Below are positions 45,742-55,300 of a stretch of 64,000 nt of DNA, piece by piece (the first letter of the stretch is position 1; the number at the start of each line of letters is the position of its first letter). Source of the DNA: an uncultured Verrucomicrobiota bacterium (lineage in GTDB: Bacteria; Verrucomicrobiota; Verrucomicrobiia; Limisphaerales; UBA9464); assembly GCA_903907995.1 (NCBI GenBank), contig CAIVQH010000018.1:1-64000 (forward strand). Reading direction: 5' to 3'. Both the position numbers and the translations under genes were made by a program. Under the pieces are notes generated by a model. It did not search any database and was not told the origin of the DNA. It saw nothing but the letters and a program-made list of their open reading frames with translations.

Positions 45742-48700
45742 GTGCCGGACCAGCCACCAACCCGTGCGATGCCGTCCTCGTCCATGAGCCTGGTGTCCGC
45801 CGGGGCTTTGCCAACCGTTGCGTTGCCGATGGAAGGCTTCGCCGCGGCCTTCCCCTTTTTTTTCTGCGTATCCGGCGAGGGCCGGATTGTTCAGGCTGGT
45901 CGGACCCTGTTACGAATCCGCCCGGCGGTCGCGGAGCAGCCGGAGGTCGAAAAGCTGTTTGCCTGCGTCCAGCCCGAAGGGCGGATGAGCAGCGGGTGGC
46001 TGCGGGAAAACGAGGGACGGCTCCTGATGGTCGAGCTGCTGGGCACCGGCCTGCGCTTTCGCGGCCAGTCGCTGACCGTGGCCGACGGCAGCCAGATGAT
46101 CTTCCTCGGCTCGCCGTGGTGCTCCGACAGCACGCAATTCCGGACGCATGGGCTGACGATGGAGGATTTCGCGCTGCATGATCCGGGGGCGGACCTGGTC
46201 CATGCTCTCCAGGCGCAGCGCAGCGCGCTGCTTGACGCCCATGAACGGCTCCAGCAGCAGGATGTCGAGACACGGCTGTTGGCCCTGGTGGCCGCCCGCA
46301 CCGACAACGCCGTGGTGCTGACCGATGTCCAGGGCGGCATCGAATGGGTGAACGAGGGTTTCACGCGGCTCACCGGCTACACGCTTGACGAGGTGCGCGG
46401 TCGCAAGCCCGGGGCGGTCCTGCAATGTCCCGATACCGATTCCCGGACCATCGAGCACATGCGGCAGATGATCGCGCAGCAACGGGGTTTCTCGGTCGAG
46501 ATCCTGAACTGCCGCAAGGATGGCCAGAAATACTGGGCGGCCGTGGAGATCCAGCCGATTGCCGACGTCAGCGGCGCCGTCACCCATTTTGTCGCCATCG
46601 AAAGCGACGTGACCCATCGCCGGGACGCGGAAAGCCGCCTGGCAGTGCAGTATGCCTGCTCACGGGCGCTGGCGGATTGCGACTCGTTCGAGCTGGCGAT
46701 GATGGCCATCTTTCAGGCGTTCAGCCGCCGGCTGGACTGGAGCGTGGGCGTCTATTGGCAGGTGGAGCCGATCAGCCGGCAGCTGCGCTGCCAGTTTGTC
46801 CGCAATGTGTCCGAGGGCCCCGCGCAACGGCTGATCGCCGAACTGCAAAGCGCGCTGCTGGAATCGGAAAGCTGCCTGCCAGGGCAGGTCTGGGCCAATC
46901 GCCAGCCGGCCTGGCTGGCGGAACTGGGCAGTGACGCCTGCTTCCCTGCTTTGGAGGCCGCAAAGGCCGCCGGGCTGGCCAGTTCCGTCGCGTTTCCGGT
47001 GCTGGCGGGTGGCGAGACGGTCGGCGTGGTGCAGCTCTTCTGCGAGGAACACCGGCAGCCCAGCGCGGAGCTGCTGAAAGTTTTCGGCTCGGTGGGCCAT
47101 CAGATCGGCCTTTTCATCGTCCGCAAACGCGCCGAGTCGGAACTGCAGCGGCAGCGTGATTTCGGTCAGCAGGTGATGAGCCTGATGGGGCAGGGGCTCA
47201 CGATCACCAACGAGCAGGGCGTCTATGATTTTGTGAATCCCGCCTTTGCCCGGCTGCTGGGGTATGAGCCGGTGGAGCTGATCGGACGCCAGCCCGAGGA
47301 GCTGGTGGCGCTGGAAGACCGGCACATTTTCGCGGACCTGCGGGAACGCTGCCTGCGGGGGGAGACCATCACCTGCGGGCTGCGGATGGTGCGGCAGAAC
47401 GGCTCCCCGGTCTATTCCCAGCTCACGGGGGTGCCGCGCTGGCGCGATGGGCGCGTGGTGGGCACGGTCACGACGGTCACCGACCTCACCGACCACAAGC
47501 GCGGCGAGGAGCAGCTGCAGCTGGCCAAGGAGTCGGCCGAGTCTGCCAACCGCGCCAAGAGCGACTTTCTCGCGACGATGAGCCATGAGATCCGTACCCC
47601 GATGAATGGCATCATCGGCATGTCGAACCTCGTGCTGGGAACCCAGCTGGACGCCCGGCAGCGCGAAATGCTGGAAGCGGTGCGGGCCAGCGGCGAGGCG
47701 CTGATGTCGATCATCGAGGACATCCTCGACTTCTCGAAGATCGAGGCCAACAAGCTCCAGCTTGTCCATGAGGCGTTCGAGCTCGATCCGGTGCTCGACG
47801 GCGTCGTGGACCTCCTGGCCCACAAGGCGCAGCAAAAGGGGCTGGAATTCGCGATTGTCATGGAACCGGCCGTGCCGACGACCCTGCATGGGGATGCGGG
47901 CCGCCTCCGGCAGATCCTGCTCAACCTGGTTGGCAACGCGATCAAGTTCACCGAGCACGGCGACATCACGATGGAGGTCGCGACCGATGTGGATGAGGAC
48001 GGGATACGGCGGCTGCGCTTTCTGGTGCGCGACACAGGCATTGGCATCCCTCCCGAACAGCAGCAGCGGCTGTTCAACCCCTTCACCCAGGTGGACTCCT
48101 CCACCTCACGGCGTTTCGGCGGCACCGGCCTGGGCCTGGTCATTTGCAAGCGGCTCGTGGAAATCATGGGCGGCCTGATCGGGATGGAGAGCATCCCGGG
48201 AAAGGGGTCGCTGTTCTGGTTCACGCTGCCGGTGGGCGGCGGTGTGCCCCACCGTCTGTCAGTTCCCCACAATCGCGCCCGCGTGCTGATTGCCGAAACC
48301 AACGCCCAGAGCCGGCGGGCTGCGCTGTCGCATTTCACCGCGTTGGGTGCCACTGCCGAGGCGGTGGGTACCGAAGCGGAAGTCATCGAGCGGCTTCGGC
48401 TGGCCCGCCCGGCGTTTGATCTGGTGCTGGCGGATCGCGCCCTGCTAGGTTCCACGGCACTCACCGATGTCTGCCGACGATTGCGTCGTCCCCCCCGTCT
48501 GTTGGTCACCTGCCTGCTCACGGACACCATTCGCGAGGGCACGGAGATCCAGGGCGTGGACGCCTTTCTCGCCCGGCCACTGAAGCGTTCTCAAGTGCAG
48601 ACCATTCTGGCCAACCACTTTGTGGGCCACGCCCCGGCGGGGTCAGCCGCCGCCGGCTCGGGACGCGCGGAGAAGGGGACCCAGGCCGCGGGGCTCAACG

Positions 48701-49467
48701 TGCTCGTGGTGGAAGACAACGAGATCAACCGCCGTCTCGCGGTCCTCATCCTCGAAAAACTCGGCCACCGGACGGCCCTGGCCGAGAACGGGCAGGAGGC
48801 GTTCGACGCGGTCCAACAGCGCGACTTCGACGTGGTCCTGATGGACTGCCACATGCCGGTGGTGGACGGCTATACGGCCACCCGGATGATCCGCGATTTT
48901 TATGCGTTAAACTCCACGCGCCGGAGTCCGATAATCATAGCCATGACCGCGAACGCCATGGCCGGGGAACGTGAACATTGCCTGTCCGTGGGCATGGATG
49001 AATTCCTGGTCAAGCCGGTGAACATCGACCACCTGCGCGAGACGCTGGATCAGGCGCGGCTGGCCAATCCGGCGCCACCCGAGGCGCCGGCGGCAGCCGA
49101 CAGTGCCCGTGCCTCTTCCATGCGGACCACGCTGGCCCCGCTCATCGAGCAGCTCGGCGCCGAATCCATTTTCGAACTGTTGGCGGCCTTTCTGAACGAC
49201 AGCCCGAGCCGCATCGACGAACTGAAACGGCTCGCCGGCGGGGCCGATCAGAAAACCCTGCGGCGCGTCGCCCACACGCTGAAGGGCAGCTCCAGCATCT
49301 TCGGCCTCACGGCGCTCACCCAGGCCTGCCTGCAGCTGGAAAACCTCGCCGCCGGCCAAAAGACCGATGGCCAGGCCGAAGTGGCCACCACCATCGAGCG
49401 CGAATTCGCGCAGGCCCGGCCGGATATCGACCGGATCCTTGCGCAACTGGCCACAGGTTCGCTCTGA
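45742..49467 (+). CDS. HNOBA-PAS-GAF-PAS hybrid histidine kinase with REC and HPt domains
   Basis: The product is 1241 residues. Residues about 30-170 match the HNOBA domain of soluble guanylate cyclases and H-NOX partners: FPFFFCVSGEGRIVQAGRTL, LRFRGQSL, MIFLGSPWCSD, HGLTMEDFALHDPGADL, then a short coiled coil. PAS (about 180-295), GAF (about 305-465) and PAS (about 475-590) follow. HisKA has FLATMSHEIRTPMNG (His near 614). The ATPase has RQILLNLVGNAIKFTEHG and GGTGLGLVICKRL. The first receiver is degenerate (VLIAETNAQSR, Arg for Lys in LARPLK). The second is intact (VLVVEDNEINRR, LMDCHMPVVDG, VKPVN). HPt has VAHTLKGSSSIFG. It starts at GTG; ATGs at 45769 and 45784 are alternatives. Confidence 0.87.
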   Translation: MPDQPPTRAMPSSSMSLVSAGALPTVALPMEGFAAAFPFFFCVSGEGRIVQAGRTLLRIRPAVAEQPEVEKLFACVQPEGRMSSGWLRENEGRLLMVELLGTGLRFRGQSLTVADGSQMIFLGSPWCSDSTQFRTHGLTMEDFALHDPGADLVHALQAQRSALLDAHERLQQQDVETRLLALVAARTDNAVVLTDVQGGIEWVNEGFTRLTGYTLDEVRGRKPGAVLQCPDTDSRTIEHMRQMIAQQRGFSVEILNCRKDGQKYWAAVEIQPIADVSGAVTHFVAIESDVTHRRDAESRLAVQYACSRALADCDSFELAMMAIFQAFSRRLDWSVGVYWQVEPISRQLRCQFVRNVSEGPAQRLIAELQSALLESESCLPGQVWANRQPAWLAELGSDACFPALEAAKAAGLASSVAFPVLAGGETVGVVQLFCEEHRQPSAELLKVFGSVGHQIGLFIVRKRAESELQRQRDFGQQVMSLMGQGLTITNEQGVYDFVNPAFARLLGYEPVELIGRQPEELVALEDRHIFADLRERCLRGETITCGLRMVRQNGSPVYSQLTGVPRWRDGRVVGTVTTVTDLTDHKRGEEQLQLAKESAESANRAKSDFLATMSHEIRTPMNGIIGMSNLVLGTQLDARQREMLEAVRASGEALMSIIEDILDFSKIEANKLQLVHEAFELDPVLDGVVDLLAHKAQQKGLEFAIVMEPAVPTTLHGDAGRLRQILLNLVGNAIKFTEHGDITMEVATDVDEDGIRRLRFLVRDTGIGIPPEQQQRLFNPFTQVDSSTSRRFGGTGLGLVICKRLVEIMGGLIGMESIPGKGSLFWFTLPVGGGVPHRLSVPHNRARVLIAETNAQSRRAALSHFTALGATAEAVGTEAEVIERLRLARPAFDLVLADRALLGSTALTDVCRRLRRPPRLLVTCLLTDTIREGTEIQGVDAFLARPLKRSQVQTILANHFVGHAPAGSAAAGSGRAEKGTQAAGLNVLVVEDNEINRRLAVLILEKLGHRTALAENGQEAFDAVQQRDFDVVLMDCHMPVVDGYTATRMIRDFYALNSTRRSPIIIAMTANAMAGEREHCLSVGMDEFLVKPVNIDHLRETLDQARLANPAPPEAPAAADSARASSMRTTLAPLIEQLGAESIFELLAAFLNDSPSRIDELKRLAGGADQKTLRRVAHTLKGSSSIFGLTALTQACLQLENLAAGQKTDGQAEVATTIEREFAQARPDIDRILAQLATGSL

Positions 49468-49500
49468 GCCGAGGAGCGTCCGACCCTCGGCGCTGGAAAA

Positions 49501-49668
49501 CCAACGCTGAACGTCCAGCCTCCTTCGGTAACTGTCCAAGGACACACTGCTCCCAGTGGCCTGTCGTTCATTGGCTGTTTATAGCAGGCCGGCTAACCTG
49601 GTCGGTGGGTGGGGCCGAGCTGCCGCTCACTGCCCCCTGACCCCGGCTTACTGGCTTACCGGCTTACT
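49501..49668. repeat. Half heptamer element and 8-bp tandem repeat
   Basis: CCAACGCTGAACGTCCAGCC at 49501-49520 resembles one arm of the heptamer element at 59262-59396. GGCTTACT-GGCTTACC-GGCTTACT at 49645-49668 is a three-unit octamer repeat. Both are in the 278-bp gap before the prepilin gene. Confidence 0.5.
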
Positions 49669-49673
49669 GGCCC

Positions 49674-49701
49674 TTGATCGGCAGTTTCTGTGACCTATTC
49701 T
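49674..49701 (+). promoter_or_regulatory. Candidate promoter of the prepilin gene
   Basis: TTGATC (49674-49679), a 16-nt spacer and TATTCT (49696-49701) lie 45 nt before the prepilin start. Confidence 0.45.
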
Positions 49702-49745
49702 TTGCTCGACGTCAGCCCCAGTTAGGAGTCATCTAGAGCCGCCCC

Positions 49746-50504
49746 ATGAAACTTCGCCGTAACCAACGAGCCTTCACTTTGGTGGAGCTGCTGGTGGTGG
49801 TTGCCATTATCGGGGTGTTGGCGGGCATGATGCTACCGGCGCTGACCAAGGCGAAGTTCTACTCCAAGGTCGCCAACTGTGCCTCGAATTATCGCCAGTG
49901 GGGGGTTGCGGTCAGCGTTTACGCCAGTGACGATTTACACGGGCGGTTGCCGTCCTACAAGATGCCCCGCACCGGGCTCAATCCATGGGATGTCTCCATC
50001 GACATGGCACCCGGTCTGGAACCTTACGGGCTGACGGTGACCATGTGGCATTGCCCCACGCGGCCGTGGGAGTTTGCCGAGGCTAACAACTGGTTCCTGA
50101 AGACCAAGAAGCGCCAACTGTCCTCCGTCACGGACCTCAGCGAGTATTTCAGCTGGCAATACATCGACTTTGCGGTCATCCGCCATTGCTGGTGGGTGCC
50201 CCGTCCGCTGGCTGACACGGGTGAACTTTTTCCCACCCCGCTCAATGATGGTACGGCGGTTCGCGATCCCGATGGCTGGCCAACCAAGGCCGATTCCGGC
50301 GTGGCGGCACGCCAGCCCATCATCAGTGACCTGTGCCTGGCCCCGGGCTACAAGACGACCGACGTGTCGAAAGCCATGGCCGGGCATTCCGACGGCAAGA
50401 CCCTCATCAATGTCAATATGGCCTTCGCCGATGGCCACGTGGAGACCCACACCCGGGAGAACATCCGCTGGCAGCAGTCCGGTAACTGGACGGCGTTCTA
50501 CTGA
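49746..50504 (+). CDS. Type II/IV prepilin-like protein
   Basis: The 252-residue protein starts [20 protein letters not shown] and [13 protein letters not shown], a type III (class) signal with prepilin peptidase cleavage before Phe; the -1 residue is Ala instead of the usual Gly. The C-terminal block [11 protein letters not shown] is the tail of the large planctomycete/verrucomicrobial pseudopilin group. Such proteins are processed and assembled into pilus-like fibres or secretion pseudopili. It appears monocistronic; a candidate promoter lies at 49674. Confidence 0.88.
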   Translation: MKLRRNQRAFTLVELLVVVAIIGVLAGMMLPALTKAKFYSKVANCASNYRQWGVAVSVYASDDLHGRLPSYKMPRTGLNPWDVSIDMAPGLEPYGLTVTMWHCPTRPWEFAEANNWFLKTKKRQLSSVTDLSEYFSWQYIDFAVIRHCWWVPRPLADTGELFPTPLNDGTAVRDPDGWPTKADSGVAARQPIISDLCLAPGYKTTDVSKAMAGHSDGKTLINVNMAFADGHVETHTRENIRWQQSGNWTAFY

Positions 50505-50531
50505 GACGCCGAGGCCTGGCGGTGTCCGCAG

Positions 50532-50610
50532 TTTCTTGCTCCTGCTCTTACTCTTACTCCTGCTCGTTAACGACGAAGCGGATAGATTAGGAGCAAGAGC
50601 AGGATCAGAA
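50532..50610. repeat. Inverted hexamer array E
   Basis: The left arm TTCTTGCTCCTGCTCTTACT continues CTTACTCCTGCTCGTT. It faces a right arm with GATTAG-GAGCAA-GAGCAG-GATCAG. It lies between the convergent prepilin and oxidoreductase genes, about 30 nt from both stop codons. Confidence 0.75.
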
Positions 50611-50641
50611 GGCTCCTGCTCCCACTTCACCCCGAACCGTC

Positions 50642-51934
50642 TTACAACCGCCAGCCCTTGCGGTACTGGTAGTGGATGAACTCATCGGCCTCGGGCGCAC
50701 CGACTGCCTTCATCTTCGCGGCATTCCAGACGATTTCCTTGCCGGTGCGGTGGGCGACGTTGCCGAGCAGTACGCTTTCCGTGAGCGGTCCGGAATAGTC
50801 GAAGTTGCACAGCGTCTTGCCGCCATGCTTGCAGGCTTCCGTCCATTCCTTGTGGTGGCCGATGGAATCGGGGATGGATTTGGCCGGCCGCTGGTAGCTG
50901 GCGAAATCCGCCTCGGGCAGCAGCGCCAGCTTGTCGTAATCAGCCAGCAGCATCCCCTTGCTGCCGACGAAGAGCGTGCCGTTGCCCCACTTGGGCAGCT
51001 TCCCTTCGGCGAACTGGGGCGGTCGTTTGTCGCCGTGATACCAGCGGAGCTTCACCGGCGGCTGCGCGCCGCGCGCCGGGTAGTCGTACTCGACGATCAG
51101 CCAGGTGGGCGGGCATTCGGGGTCCGGCTTCGGGCCGTCCACCACGCGGACGCGTTCCGGCGTGCGCAGGCCAAGGGCCCAATGCGACAGGTCGAAGTGG
51201 TGGCAACCGAGATCCGCCAAGGTACCGCCGCCAAAGGCCCAGTAGTTGCGCCATTTGAACGGCAGGTAATCGGGATGATACGGCCGCGCCGCGACCGGTC
51301 CGAGCCACAGGTCGTATTCGAGCGTGGAAGGCACGGGCGGCGTCTCGGTGGGGCGCTTCAGGCCGCCAAAGCCGCCGCCCACCCAGACATGAACCTCACG
51401 GATTTCGCCGATCGCGCCGGCCTGCACCAGCTCGACCACCCGGCGGTAGTTGGCACCGCCGTGGATCTGCGTGCCGATCTGGGTGACCAGCTTCTTCTCG
51501 CGCGCCAGCTCGGTCACGAAGCGGACCTCGGCAATCGTTCGGGCGAGCGGCTTCTCGCAATACAGATGGCGTCCTGAGTGCAGCGCCGCGGCGCTGATGA
51601 CCGCGTGGGTGTGATCGGGCGTGCCGACCACCACGGCGTCGATGCCCTTGAGGTCGAGCACGCGGCGGTAGTCGCGGAACTTCTGCGCGCCCGTGTGCGT
51701 CCCGGCCGCCTTGTTCAGGAAGATTTCATCCACATCGCACAGCGCGACAATGTTCTCGTGCGAGACGTTGTTGAGATCGTACAGCGCCTGGTTGGCGGTG
51801 CCGATCATGGCGATGTTCAGCTTCTCGTTGGGCGAGACGGCCCAGGCCGGGCCGGCGTAGCTCAGGAGTTTCGTGGCGACGGCCGCCTGGGCGGTGCGCG
51901 TGAGGAAGCGGCGACGGGAGAGCGGGGAATTCAT
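50642..51934 (-). CDS. Gfo/Idh/MocA family oxidoreductase, Tat-exported
   Basis: The 430-residue protein starts MNSPLSRRRFLTRTAQAAVA, a twin-arginine signal (RRRFL). The Rossmann part has LNIAMIGTANQALYDL, with the first nucleotide loop altered to GTANQ, then VALCDVDE, VVVGTPDHTHA and LYCEKPLART. The substrate domain has WRNYWAFGGGTLADLGCHHF. These enzymes oxidise or isomerise sugars and inositols with NAD(P); Tat-exported members are frequent in Verrucomicrobia and probably carry bound cofactor. Substrate unknown. The ATG at 51934 begins the Tat signal. Confidence 0.88.
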   Translation of the reverse strand: MNSPLSRRRFLTRTAQAAVATKLLSYAGPAWAVSPNEKLNIAMIGTANQALYDLNNVSHENIVALCDVDEIFLNKAAGTHTGAQKFRDYRRVLDLKGIDAVVVGTPDHTHAVISAAALHSGRHLYCEKPLARTIAEVRFVTELAREKKLVTQIGTQIHGGANYRRVVELVQAGAIGEIREVHVWVGGGFGGLKRPTETPPVPSTLEYDLWLGPVAARPYHPDYLPFKWRNYWAFGGGTLADLGCHHFDLSHWALGLRTPERVRVVDGPKPDPECPPTWLIVEYDYPARGAQPPVKLRWYHGDKRPPQFAEGKLPKWGNGTLFVGSKGMLLADYDKLALLPEADFASYQRPAKSIPDSIGHHKEWTEACKHGGKTLCNFDYSGPLTESVLLGNVAHRTGKEIVWNAAKMKAVGAPEADEFIHYQYRKGWRL

Positions 51935-52083
51935 GACCGTAGTGGCGACGAGGCTAGCACCGGTCAAATTCACGGAACAACCTCCGCCGCCGTTTCAGGC
52001 CGGATTTTTTAGGGTAGGGGAACGGGTGCCAATTCCGGATGGGGCCACCGGGCCGGGACCATCGTCCGGTTCGCATGGAACAT

Positions 52084-52295
52084 AGCCCAGTGCTTCAGCA
52101 CCGGGCTGAACGAGCAATGGCGAGCCGAGTCTCGTCAGAGAGGGAAGAATCTCATTCCAGCATGGCAGATTCGAACGTCATCGATCGAAGGCCACTGCGA
52201 CCCCTTCAGGGTCGATCTGCATTGGATGTCGTTAACCCAGCGTAGGCGATTTCATCGCCAACGCTGGGCTGAATGCTTCCATCCCTTCAGGATGG
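52084..52295. repeat. Multi-hairpin intergenic element, copy 1
   Basis: Four hairpins lie in order: AGCCCAGTGC-TTCA-GCACCGGGCT (52084-52107), CGACCC-CTTCA-GGGTCG (52198-52214), CCCAGCGTAGGCGAT-TTC-ATCGCCAACGCTGGG (52236-52268) and CCATCC-CTTCA-GGATGG (52279-52295). All loops read TTCA or TTC. The last three recur in the same order and spacing at 61038-61134. It lies in the 397-bp gap, 37 nt from the stop of the SNF2 gene; the rest of the gap is featureless. Confidence 0.8.
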
Positions 52296-52331
52296 TGGAA
52301 GCCTGGGTTTGTTGTAGGCACAGGGGGCGGT

Positions 52332-55300
52332 TCAATCCGCCAGCAGGAAACGCAGATCATCCAGCGACAGGCTCTGCGCGAACTTCTCCTCGCCGAGCAC
52401 GTCCAGCGCGAGCGCGGATTTCGTGCGTTGCAGGGCGCGGATTTTTTCCTCGACCGAGTCTTTGATGAGCAGCCGGTACGCGATGACCTTCTGCGTCTGG
52501 CCGATGCGGTGCGTGCGGTCAATCGCCTGCGCCTCGACGGCGGGATTCCACCACGGGTCGAAGAGCACGACATAGCTGGCGGCCGTGAGGTTGAGGCCGA
52601 AGCCGCCCGCCTTGAGCGAGATCAGGAACACACCGGCCCCGTCGTGGCCCTGGAACTGCCGGACGAGGTCGCCGCGATTTTCGGTGCCGCCGGAGAGGAA
52701 GAACTGCGTCCAGCCGCGCTCGGCGATGGCCGCTTTGAGCAGCTCCAGCATTTCCACGAACTGCGAGAAGACGAGCACCTTGTTGCCCTCTTCCATCAGC
52801 GGTTCGAGGGTCTCCATCAGTGCCTCCAGCTTGGCGCTTTCCCCCTTGGAGTCGGGTTTGGCCAGCTTGGGATGGCAGCAGATCTGGCGCAGCCGCAGCA
52901 GCGAGGTGAGGAAGTTGAAGCGGTGCCGGTTCAGCGCCGCCGGGGTGTTCACGCGCAGGAGCATCGCCTGGGCGCGCTTCAGTTCCGCGCGGTACAGGGT
53001 CTTCTGCTCGCCTTCGAGTTCGCAGAAGAGATCCTCCTCGATGCGGTCGGGCAGGTCCTTGGCCACCTGGGTCTTGGTGCGGCGGAGCAGGAACGGGCGC
53101 ACGCGCGCGGCGAGCCGCTGGCGGGCGAGCGGGTCATTCTTGGAATCGAAGACCTTCGCGAACTCGTTGCGGCCGCCGAGTGCGCCGGGCATGGCAAAGC
53201 TCATCAGGCTCCACAGGTCGAGCAGCTTGTTCTCGATGGGCGTGCCGGAGAGCACCAGCCGGTGCTCGGCGCGCAGGCTGCGGGTGACCTGGGCGGTGAT
53301 GCTGGCGGGGTTCTTTATGTATTGCCCCTCATCCAGCACCACCGCGAGGAAATTCATCCGGGCCAGCCTTTCGCCCACGATGCGGAGCTGGTTGTAGTTG
53401 ATGACATGCAGGTCGGCCGAGCCGGCGAGTGCGGGCAGGTTCTCGATGGATTCGCTGCTCCAGACCCGCACACGGAGATGGGGGAGGAAACGTTCCACTT
53501 CGGCCCGCCAGTTGTCGGTGACCGACTTGGGGCAGATGACCAGAAACGGAGCCGGTCCACCTGCCGTTCCGGAGGGCATGACTTCGACCTCTTCGACGGT
53601 CTTCTTTCCGCGTTTGGCCTTCTTGGCCGGAACGGCGCTTTCGGCGGCGATGGCGGCCGACGGGGCAGGGGAAGCGGCGGTCTGGGTGGAAGTGCCCACG
53701 GGCAGGCCGAGCGGCCCGGTCATGGCCTCGGCTTTCAGCCAGGCGAGCCAGGCCAGCGTCTGCAAGGTCTTGCCGAGACCCATGTCATCCGCCAGGACCC
53801 CGCCAAAGCCGTTGGCGGAGAGGTAGCAGAGGAAATGAAAGCCCTCGCGCTGATAGGGACGCAGTTCGGCCTTCAGCGTGGTCGGCAAATCGGGAGTGAC
53901 CCGCGCGCGAATCTCCGCCACGCGTCGCTGGATGCGGGTGAAGGTCTCCTCGCCGAGAAATGATTTCGCCGCCGCGTCGGCCAACTGCAGTGCATGGAGC
54001 CGTTGCGGTTCGCTGGTCAGCTCATGCGGGCTGAGGCCCAGTTTGGCGAGCTGCGCGTCCTCCTCGGCGCTCAGCTTGAACTCCAGCTTGCGCCAGCCCT
54101 TGCTGCCGAGGCGCACCCATTTGCCCCGCGCATCGAGCAGCGCCTTGATCTCCTCCGGAGAAAGCTGAGTGTCGCTGACGTCGAGGATGACCCGGAGATC
54201 GAACCAGTCCATGCCCGCCTCTGCCACATCGAGGCGCACCTGGCCGGCGACGGTGGCATTCTGGAACGAGGCCAGTTCGCCGTGCAGTTCCAGGGCGATG
54301 TGGGGCGGCAGGCTGGTGAACCAGCCCATGAACTGATCGGGGAACTTGGCCGTTACGCGCAGCAGCCAGCGCTGACGGGCGAAATCCCATTTGAAACCCG
54401 ACGGCTCCAGCAGCCGCGGAAGCTCGCCCAACGCCGAACGGTCATACGTCACGAGCGGGTCGGAGCTGCGCACGGTCTCAGCGGCGGCGGATGATTCCGA
54501 TACGGTCTTCGCGGCGGTGGCTGGCCGCTGGCTGTCCCCGTCCCTGATCTCAGTCCACGCGCTGCCGTTCCAACGTTCTCCGTGGCCGCTTCCGGGGGCG
54601 GAAGCGGTGACATCCAGCACCACGTATTCCGTCTCGCTGCCGAACGAGATGGTGCGCAGTTCGGCCTGCAGGCGGGCCTGCAACGGCACAACCCGCACCC
54701 GCTCGGCCAGGCGCGGCGGCAGCGGCACGGACAGATGCTGGAGGAAACGCACGCCGGTCGCCGTTTCCAGTGCGGGGGCGGGGATGGGCGTTTCCACCAT
54801 CGGATCCAGCGCGCGGTCTTCCACGGGCGGGCCGGAGAAGATGGCGGTGGTGGTCACATACAGCGTTGGACGGCCCGGCAAAGTGAACAGGAAGCGGGGA
54901 ACCGGGGAACCGTCGCCCTGGCGCAACCGCAGATGGTAGTCGTCATCCTCATCGGCGGCGGAGCTGAGTTCCCAGCGCAGTGGCGTCTCGGGACGCCGCA
55001 GGGGTTCGCCATCTTCGCCCACGATGAACGAGCGCAGGGCCGGCAGCCGCAGGAAGCGGTTCAGCATCCGGCGCGTCTGCGCATCGTGCCAGACCAGGTT
55101 GATGGCATGACCGTAGCGTGCGCGCTGGGCGAGCGGCTGCCAGAGCAGGGCGACTTCCGGGGTGAGCTGGTCGGCGTTCTTCTCGTCAAAATCCTTGAAG
55201 CGGCCCGGCTTGATCGGGCTCCAGTCCAGGGCACCGGGCTTGCGGTATTCAATCAGCCCTTCCTGTTCGGTCAGCCGGAGGCGCAGTTCCACCTCTTCGC

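Noticed and set aside
52198..52295. Possible CRISPR array
   Set aside because: The hairpins differ in stem sequence and spacing, there are no unique spacers between identical repeats, and no cas genes are present.
52226..52465. Short frame encoding QRRRFHRQ-WAE, also at 60858-61115
   Set aside because: The similar peptide at both sites comes from the shared hairpin DNA, not from a conserved protein; the stem structure explains the similarity.
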